10,341 nt of DNA from Spirochaetaceae bacterium (GTDB lineage Bacteria > Spirochaetota > Spirochaetia > SZUA-6 > Fen-1364): contig PMDT01000410.1 of the NCBI GenBank assembly GCA_003154555.1, positions 1 through 10,341 of the forward strand. The letters run 5' to 3'. The notes under the pieces were generated by a model, which ran no database searches, was not told the origin of the DNA, and saw only the letters and a program-made list of their open reading frames with translations. The stretch's first letter is position 1. Each line of letters starts with the position of its first letter. Shown piece after piece: positions 6,121 through 10,341 of this stretch. The position numbers were made by a program, and so were the translations under genes.

Positions 6121-6768
6121 CTATTCCTGCCAGTCCTTCATCGCACCGGGGAAATCGGCCGTAAATCCGCTGTGCATCGTGCAGAGCAGCGAGATGCCGC
6201 TCAAGCGCGCAATTTTTCGGATCGAGTCTTTTCTCTGGATCTTGTTCATGTTGATCATGGCCCTGTCCATGACCGCCTTGCCCTTGTCAAGATTCAGAAT
6301 GTCACCGGCAATCAGAAGCTTTTCGTTGATGAGAAAGGACATCGAGCCTGGCGTGTGGCCGGGGGTCGTCAAGGAGCGTATGCGTGCATTGCCGACGCTG
6401 CGTTCCTCCCCATCGCCGAGGGTCTGATAGCCCGCCGCAAGCGGCTTGTTGAAGATGAAAGTGAAAAAGCGCGCGACTTTGCGCGTCACCATGGGAAGCT
6501 CGTCCCTGCTGAGGTACACCTGGGCATTCGCCAGCGCGCTCAAGCCGCCCGTGTGGTCCATGTCCGAGTGGGTGAGAAAAACGTGCCGCACCCGTGACGG
6601 GTCGAGGCCCAGCTTTGCAAACTCCGCAAGAAGGGTGGCGGGGCGCATCCCCGCATCAAAGGCGATGAGACAATCGCCCGCATCAAAAACGTACATGGCG
6701 ACGAAACCGAAACTGATGAGATAGAAACCGTCCGCGATGCGTGCGCTCTGAGGAACCTTGTCCGCCAC
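6121..6768 (-). CDS. metallo-beta-lactamase-fold hydrolase
   Basis: This MBL-fold hydrolase has 215 residues from GTG 6768, is predicted cytoplasmic, and has no signal peptide. Metal-binding motifs are in order: THSDMDHTGG (His67, Asp69, Asp71, His72), TPGHTPGS (His138), AGD (Asp156) and TMHSG (His199). The first motif is the H-x-D-x-D-H variant, in which the second His of the common H-x-H-x-D-H is Asp, a substitution also known in other MBL families. The substrate is unknown: glyoxalase-II-like thioesters, lactones or other esters are all possible. The open frame extends upstream into the tRNA gene, so the true start must lie downstream of it. The GTG fits the family N-terminus (IADGFYLISFGFVAMYVF) and has a G-rich GGGGGA about eight bases upstream. 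It may be read as a tail of the tRNA transcript, since no terminator separates them. Confidence 0.85.
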   Translation of the reverse strand: MADKVPQSARIADGFYLISFGFVAMYVFDAGDCLIAFDAGMRPATLLAEFAKLGLDPSRVRHVFLTHSDMDHTGGLSALANAQVYLSRDELPMVTRKVARFFTFIFNKPLAAGYQTLGDGEERSVGNARIRSLTTPGHTPGSMSFLINEKLLIAGDILNLDKGKAVMDRAMINMNKIQRKDSIRKIARLSGISLLCTMHSGFTADFPGAMKDWQE

Positions 6769-6796
6769 TCCCTGCGTCCCCCGTGAACCGTCCCTA

Positions 6797-6871
6797 TGGG
6801 CGGCACTGGACTCGAACCAGTGACCCCCAGCGTGTCGAGCTGGTGCTCTAACCAAACTGAGCTAGCCGCCC
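6797..6871 (-). tRNA. tRNA-Val (anticodon GAC)
   Basis: The full cloverleaf can be drawn on the minus strand. The acceptor stem is GGGCGGC/GCCGCCC with discriminator A. The D arm is GCTC...GAGC with AGTTTGGTTA as loop. The anticodon arm is CCAGC-TCGACAC-GCTGG, the variable loop GGGTC, and the T arm ACTGG-TTCGAGT-CCAGT. Anticodon positions 34-36 read GAC, decoding GUC/GUU valine codons. The CCA end is not encoded (TAG follows), so it must be added by CCA transferase. Position 33, almost always T, is C here. Everything else looks functional, so this is either a real variant or a base-call error. A TTGACA/TACAGT promoter sits just upstream. Confidence 0.93.
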
Positions 6872-6881
6872 CGTGCCCGGC

Positions 6882-6911
6882 ACTGTAGCCATGGCGACGG
6901 GCGCATGTCAA
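6882..6911 (-). promoter_or_regulatory. sigma-70 promoter of tRNA-Val
   Basis: On the minus strand a perfect TTGACA (6911-6906) is followed after 18 bases by TACAGT (6887-6882), ten bases before the mature 5' end of the tRNA. The short GTGC-CGG-GCAC hairpin in between may mark the leader removed by RNase P. The -35 begins only nine bases after the lipoprotein stop codon. Confidence 0.75.
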
Positions 6912-6920
6912 GACGGAGCG

Positions 6921-7340
6921 CTACGGCTCCCTGTCGAAATCGGACGGCAGCTCGAGGAATGCATCCATGCCGGCAGGACGAGAAGAAGCGACGAAAAATG
7001 CCACGCCATTGTCGAAGCTCCTTCCCCGGCAGACGAAGAGCAGTGGTGGGTCGATCTGCTGCGATTTGCCGGCGCTCGAGCTCCAGGATATGATCTGGAA
7101 AGTCCAGAGGTCTCCACTGACGTCGAAACGCCCGACATAGACGACCTTCCCTTCATCCGAATCACGCTCCAGCCGGAATGTGTGCCTGTCGAGAATGAGC
7201 CGGTTGACGAGCACGCCGCCAGCGACAGTCTCCGTTCGCACGTAGCGCAGGACGCTGCAGGAAAGCAGGGTGGCGCAGAGGAGCAGAACTCCCGCTCCTG
7301 ATACGATACGCGTGTATGCCCGAAGTCTTTTAATCCGCAC
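6921..7340 (-). CDS. small predicted lipoprotein of unknown function
   Basis: I do not recognise this 139-residue protein. It begins with a basic region and a hydrophobic stretch (about 12-27), ending in LLSC, a good lipobox with Cys28 as the lipidation site, so it should be a membrane-anchored lipoprotein facing the periplasm. The mature part is mixed alpha/beta-looking, with Ser-rich ISWSSSAGKSQQ near the middle and an acidic C-terminus (DAFLELPSDFDREP). The start is a GTG with GGAAGGGA about ten bases upstream and a TTGACT/TACAAT promoter, which together with the lipobox make it more than a chance frame. It diverges from the receiver-PilZ gene and is followed by the tRNA gene in the same direction. 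Confidence 0.7.
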   Translation of the reverse strand: MRIKRLRAYTRIVSGAGVLLLCATLLSCSVLRYVRTETVAGGVLVNRLILDRHTFRLERDSDEGKVVYVGRFDVSGDLWTFQIISWSSSAGKSQQIDPPLLFVCRGRSFDNGVAFFVASSRPAGMDAFLELPSDFDREP

Positions 7341-7361
7341 TTTTTTTGAATCCCTTCCGCG

Positions 7362-7389
7362 ATTGTACGCCCGTGTGCCGCGAAGTCAA
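7362..7389 (-). promoter_or_regulatory. sigma-70 promoter of the lipoprotein gene
   Basis: On the minus strand TTGACT (7389-7384) and TACAAT (7367-7362) are separated by 16 bases. The predicted transcript start, near 7355, leaves a leader of about 15 bases before the GTG at 7340, so the ribosome binding site would lie at the very 5' end of the message. Confidence 0.6.
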
Positions 7390-7428
7390 GTCGAGGCAGT
7401 GTCCTGCCGCCGGAAATTCCGCCGCACG

Positions 7429-7457
7429 TTGACCGCATCGTGCTTCCCGTGTACAAT
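7429..7457 (+). promoter_or_regulatory. sigma-70 promoter of the receiver-PilZ gene
   Basis: TTGACC (7429-7434) and TACAAT (7452-7457) are spaced by 17 bases, an almost ideal vegetative promoter. Transcription would begin near 7464, leaving a short leader that contains the GGAGG at 7471-7475. It is back-to-back with the lipoprotein promoter, the two -35 boxes being about 40 bases apart. Confidence 0.7.
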
Positions 7458-7480
7458 GCGGCCCCGAGCCGGAGGTGCGC

Positions 7481-8194
7481 GTGAACTTTCTGGTCGTCGA
7501 GAGCTCGCTCGTGGTCCGCGAGTCGCTCTGCTACGTCCTGCTGTCGTTCGGAATCAAGGGAGTACCCGTGGAAAACCGCGAGGCAGCGCGCCTCGCGATC
7601 GACCGGGGGGATTCCATTGATGGGGCCATCGTTGACATCGACAACAAGGACGTGGACGGCATCCGGCTCATTACGGAGCTCACCGAGCGCGAGCAGCCGC
7701 ACAAGATATCCGTCATCGTGCATACGATCCAGACCAGCAAGGAAATCGTGATGCGCATGGTGGATCTCGGGGTCGCCGGATACCTCCTGAAACCGTTCAG
7801 CCCGGAATCTGCCAAGACGAAGCTCGCGGTCATCTTCTCGAAACTCGCCACGCACAACAGCCAGCGCAGGCATATCCGCGTGAAGCCGGATCCGCAGGAG
7901 CTTGCCCGCGTGAGCTTCCGTGTCCCGCCCTCGACGCATCTGGTCTCGGGCAGGGTCGTCGACATCTCGCTCGGCGGCATGGCCGCGGAGCTTTTCAATC
8001 CGCCGGCCAGCATTTCTCTGGCGACGGGCATGACGCTCACCGGCATGGAGATATCCCTTTCGGGCAAAGAGCTCAGGCCATCCTCGACCGTCGTGATGTA
8101 CAAATTGAAAGTGCTTGCCGTGCGTTTCGAAATCCTTACGCCGACGGATAAGAAGGCTTTGGAGCGCTATATTTTCAAAAGTATCTCGTCGTGA
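7481..8194 (+). CDS. response-regulator receiver domain fused to PilZ domain
   Basis: This two-domain cytoplasmic signalling protein has 237 residues. Residues 1 to about 120 form a CheY-like receiver: phospho-acceptor Asp52 (AIVDID), switch Thr82 (VIVHT) and Lys104 (YLLKPF) fall at the same spacing as in CheY. In the acidic pocket only Glu7 remains and the second acid is Ser8, so phosphorylation may be weakened or altered. Residues about 128-237 form a PilZ domain with both c-di-GMP contacts, the RxxxR pattern at Arg129-Arg133 and DISLGG at 161-166. The protein may therefore read both a phospho-signal and c-di-GMP, perhaps to steer motility or surface behaviour. The partner kinase is not in view. 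GTG 7481 is chosen over GTG 7475 because GGAGG at 7471-7475 would overlap the earlier start and sits five bases before the later one. The gene ends 32 bases before the first outer-membrane-like gene. Confidence 0.88.
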   Translation: MNFLVVESSLVVRESLCYVLLSFGIKGVPVENREAARLAIDRGDSIDGAIVDIDNKDVDGIRLITELTEREQPHKISVIVHTIQTSKEIVMRMVDLGVAGYLLKPFSPESAKTKLAVIFSKLATHNSQRRHIRVKPDPQELARVSFRVPPSTHLVSGRVVDISLGGMAAELFNPPASISLATGMTLTGMEISLSGKELRPSSTVVMYKLKVLAVRFEILTPTDKKALERYIFKSISS

Positions 8195-8200
8195 TATAAA
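8172..8200 (+). promoter_or_regulatory. possible internal promoter before the outer-membrane protein pair
   Basis: TTTTCA (8172-8177), 17 bases, then TATAAA (8195-8200) preceded by TGA, giving an extended -10 (TGATATAAA). It overlaps the 3' end of the receiver-PilZ gene. If active it would let the two envelope genes be expressed apart from the signalling gene. The -35 is a weak match. Confidence 0.4.
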
Positions 8201-8212
8201 TGCGCCAGCAAC

Positions 8213-8218
8213 AGGAGG
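8213..8218 (+). promoter_or_regulatory. Shine-Dalgarno fixing the 8227 start
   Basis: AGGAGG lies eight bases before ATG 8227. It falls inside the coding region if the in-frame ATG at 8200 were used, so it argues for the later start, where a signal peptide begins. Confidence 0.8.
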
Positions 8219-8226
8219 ACACAGGA

Positions 8227-9363
8227 ATGATGAAAAGTGCCCGTTTGACAGTCACCGCCGCATTCCTCGGGTTTTTCCTGTCCCTTTCCCCTTCCCTTTT
8301 CGCCGCTGATGTCGTGGTTCCTTCCATGGAGCTTATTACGCACGGCCTCTACCAGAGCGGCGGATTCGATCTGCAGACATTCGGCAATATCACTCTTCAG
8401 GTCCAGGGCGGTTACAAGTTTGGTGGCAATCTTTCATTCCAGATCCTCAATCCCGATCTGGAAGATATTACCGGCGCGGCGTTGAGCCGCGATTTTTTCT
8501 CGGCCAGCATCGATATCCGAAATCTCTTCTCCGCGCCGCTGTCGCTGTCCTATTTTGTCGGAAAAAACGACACTTTCGGGTCCGGAGACGGTTTCGCCCA
8601 ATTCGGCGCCGCGCCCATCATGACCAGCTACCGCGGATTTCTCTATTTCCCGAACTACCCCGTTGGCCCGCTGTACGACGGCATCTACCAGGTTCATGGC
8701 ACGGGCGCCCATCTTCAGTACGTTCCGAAGGTTGAAACCCTGAGCATGGACCTCTACGTCTACGAGGATACCCACGCGGCTTTCACGATGCTTGGCAACT
8801 ATTCGGGCGATTTCCGCTTTCTTCTCAATTTTCCCTCAATAAAGCTCGAGGGATTCGTCGGCAGCACCTATCTTCTCACAACAAATTCCTTCGCCTTCCG
8901 CGGCGGCCTTCTCTTCTATGCGAGCAACCGAAACGTGGAGTTCCTTTCCCAGATTGGAATTCCCGTCTGGAACCCCCTGCTTGATGCCACGCCGAATATC
9001 AACCTCTTCTACCTCCTGGTCGAACCGCGTCTCCACCTCGGCCTGCTCTCCATTGTCCCGACATTTTTCTGGCATCCCGGCTACTACGAACAGCAGGCCT
9101 ATCCCGACGAGCTGGGTTCTTTCGACGTGAATCTCAATTTGACGCTCCGGGACCTCGCGCGCAACACGTTTGAGGGCGGATTGGAAGGCAACCTGCGCTA
9201 TACCTCGGCCAACCCTTCGCAGGCGATTGTTTTCAAGGCGTCCCCCTGGGTCGCCTTCAGCACGCCCGGGGTGTTCTGGACAGTGAAGCTGGACGCGCGG
9301 CTCTGGCCCTGGAACATTACGCAGTTGTTCGACGCGTTCGTGGGCGTCCGTGCGGAGTTCTGA
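8227..9363 (+). CDS. predicted outer-membrane beta-barrel protein, unknown family
   Basis: The protein has 378 residues with a clear Sec signal peptide (MMKSARLTVTAAFLGFFLSL, then SPSLFA before ADVV). The mature protein has no long hydrophobic helix. It is made of short alternating segments rich in Phe, Tyr, Leu and Gly (for example GLLFYASNRNVEFLSQIGIPVW and NLFYLLVEPRLHLGLL) split by polar turns, and it ends in ...AFVGVRAEF with a terminal Phe, as barrel proteins recognised by the BAM machinery often do. I do not recognise the family, and no conserved enzyme motif is visible. The next gene, another exported protein, begins one base after this stop. The pair may form or load a common envelope structure. 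Barrel topology is inferred from composition and the C-terminus, not modelled. Confidence 0.8.
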   Translation: MMKSARLTVTAAFLGFFLSLSPSLFAADVVVPSMELITHGLYQSGGFDLQTFGNITLQVQGGYKFGGNLSFQILNPDLEDITGAALSRDFFSASIDIRNLFSAPLSLSYFVGKNDTFGSGDGFAQFGAAPIMTSYRGFLYFPNYPVGPLYDGIYQVHGTGAHLQYVPKVETLSMDLYVYEDTHAAFTMLGNYSGDFRFLLNFPSIKLEGFVGSTYLLTTNSFAFRGGLLFYASNRNVEFLSQIGIPVWNPLLDATPNINLFYLLVEPRLHLGLLSIVPTFFWHPGYYEQQAYPDELGSFDVNLNLTLRDLARNTFEGGLEGNLRYTSANPSQAIVFKASPWVAFSTPGVFWTVKLDARLWPWNITQLFDAFVGVRAEF

Positions 9364-9364
9364 C

Positions 9365-10258
9365 ATGCGGATCGCGGGCATGAAGACGGCGATCCTCTGT
9401 CTCGCCTTTGTGGCGCTCTCTACGGTGACCTCGTTCAGTCTCGACCTCGGGATCGAGGGTTGGACGGGCAATCTTGGATTCCGCACCGACAGGGCGATCG
9501 ACAATACCACCATGCCCGGTGCGGACTATTTCTGGGGGCTTTCCCTGTACGGCACGCAGGCACTTTCGGATTCCATCAGCCTGGAGACCGGCTTTTACGC
9601 CGATCCGATTCTGCGCAACACTTCCTACACGCTTTTCTCTTATAATGCGAAGATCCTGAGTGTCGGCATCGGTCCTTTTTTCGGCTTCTTTAATGACACG
9701 ACAACGCTTCTCAAGTCCGGCATCTCCACCGCCGTGCGCATTGAGCTGCCCGGCATTGCCTTCGTTTCCTTCCGGTCCGACAGCTCCATCGGCGGCCAGC
9801 TCGTCCAGGCGGGAGACTACCTGCAGTCCCGCAACGACATATCATTCGGCATCTATCTGCCGAATGTCATCTGCAGCGTCTTTCTCAATTCCCGCTCCTT
9901 CGATCAAAAGGCTGCGACGAACGATGTCGTCGACAGCCTGACGGAATACGGGCTTCTCACCGACATCTACCAGAAGAATGTCCCCTATCGACTTCTCTTT
10001 TCATTCTCCTACCAGAGTCTCTCCCGGTCCTTTGTCGCCGCCACGACCACGACGTCCACGCTGGATTCGTTCGTACTCGGGCTGCAGGTCACCGTCTCCC
10101 TCCCGGGGTCGGTGTCGCTGCACGCAGGTCTGGAAGGGAATGTCTACTCTTTCGGGCTTGGGACGCTGGTTGGCAGTGCATCTGATTTCCTCTTCCGCTC
10201 TTACGCAGGCGTGAAGATCAACCTCGACTCCATCCCCGTACTTTCCCGGATGCTGTAA
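9365..10258 (+). CDS. predicted exported / outer-membrane protein, unknown family
   Basis: The protein has 297 residues. The ATG at 9365 has GGAG seven bases upstream, inside the end of the preceding gene, and lies one base after that gene's stop. ATG 9380 is a possible alternative. The N-terminus is a signal peptide (MKTAILCLAFVALSTVTSFS, then LDLG). The mature protein opens LGIEGWTGNLGFRTDRA and continues in alternating hydrophobic/polar segments with Gly, Phe and Ser (SVGIGPFFGFFND, RLLFSFSYQSL, SFVLGLQVTVSL, SLHAGLEGNVYSFGLG), consistent with a barrel of roughly 10-14 strands. A Thr run (ATTTTSTLD) may be a surface loop. Unlike its neighbour it ends in Leu (SIPVLSRML), without a terminal Phe. 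I do not recognise the family. It is translated from the same message as the preceding gene and probably shares its location. Confidence 0.78.
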   Translation: MRIAGMKTAILCLAFVALSTVTSFSLDLGIEGWTGNLGFRTDRAIDNTTMPGADYFWGLSLYGTQALSDSISLETGFYADPILRNTSYTLFSYNAKILSVGIGPFFGFFNDTTTLLKSGISTAVRIELPGIAFVSFRSDSSIGGQLVQAGDYLQSRNDISFGIYLPNVICSVFLNSRSFDQKAATNDVVDSLTEYGLLTDIYQKNVPYRLLFSFSYQSLSRSFVAATTTTSTLDSFVLGLQVTVSLPGSVSLHAGLEGNVYSFGLGTLVGSASDFLFRSYAGVKINLDSIPVLSRML

Positions 10259-10341
10259 AGCCCAGGCTCCCGCCTACCGGCTGTCTCCTGCAGCCGCGCC
10301 CAAACCGCGGGACGGCACGAAGCACAATTGAGTAGGAGGGG
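10259..10341 (+). other. 3' intergenic edge with weak hairpin and trailing Shine-Dalgarno
   Basis: CGGCTG (10278-10283) and CAGCCG (10291-10296) form a six-base stem with a seven-base loop. No T-run follows, so it is at best a weak or Rho-assisted terminator. The last bases, AGGAGGGG, look like a strong ribosome binding site for a plus-strand gene starting just beyond the window. Confidence 0.4.

Noticed and set aside
6769..6855. Longer MBL-fold protein starting inside the tRNA gene.
   Set aside because: The extra residues come from tRNA sequence; the GTG at 6768 fits the family start.
6908..7939. A 343-codon minus-strand open frame across the divergent region.
   Set aside because: It runs antisense through the receiver-PilZ gene and out of frame through the lipoprotein gene, has no recognisable domain and no suitable start site.
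8200..8226. ATG at 8200 as start of the first outer-membrane-like gene.
   Set aside because: It would add nine polar residues before the signal peptide and lies upstream of the AGGAGG that serves ATG 8227.
1..10341. CRISPR arrays, insertion sequences, att sites, phage or toxin-antitoxin genes.
   Set aside because: No spaced direct repeats, transposase or integrase motifs or terminal inverted repeats were found by eye; all coding regions fit chromosomal genes.

Overview
The window looks like a piece of a GC-rich, double-membraned bacterial chromosome. Exported proteins carry Sec signal peptides, one product has a lipobox, and two products look like outer-membrane beta-barrels. Promoters of the TTGACN / TACANT sigma-70 type can be picked out. 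A spirochaete (Spirochaetales-like) is my best guess, from the combination of ApbE + Gx + NusG_II + UbiA genes, a receiver-PilZ protein and unplaced outer-membrane proteins. That is an inference from gene content and I hold it only moderately. Coding density is very high, no gene-free stretch exceeds 300 bases, and I see no mobile elements, CRISPR arrays or phage genes.

Region 1 (29-6007) is a flavin/quinone extracytosolic redox module. A compact minus-strand operon reads, in transcription order: NusG_II-domain membrane protein (EetA-like), Gx family membrane protein (EetB-like), EcfT-like membrane protein (FmnA-like), UbiA/MenA-type prenyltransferase (DmkA-like), then a three-gene ABC importer (NMT1/SsuA-type binding protein, ATPase, permease). 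Genes overlap or nearly abut (TAGTG, TTGA and GTGA junctions). Facing it on the plus strand, with an 8-base tail-to-tail overlap, is an exported ApbE FAD:protein FMN transferase. This set closely resembles the parts list of the flavin-based extracellular electron transfer locus of Listeria (ApbE/FmnB, FmnA, DmkA, EetA, EetB), but no NDH-2 and no FMN-acceptor protein lie in the window. The likely joint role is to make a dedicated demethylmenaquinone-type quinone, move flavin across the membrane and attach FMN to an exported carrier. The importer embedded in the operon may supply a flavin or a related precursor; this is inference.

Region 2 (6121-7340, minus strand) holds a small lipoprotein gene, a tRNA-Val(GAC) gene with its own good promoter and an odd C at position 33, and a metallo-beta-lactamase-fold hydrolase starting 28 bases after the tRNA. 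The stretch 7341-7480 is a divergent promoter region.

Region 3 (7481-10258, plus strand) holds a receiver-PilZ protein (probable c-di-GMP/phospho-signal reader), followed by two exported proteins of outer-membrane character whose genes are adjacent and probably co-translated. The last 83 bases hold a weak hairpin and a strong Shine-Dalgarno sequence at the very edge, presumably for a gene that begins just outside.
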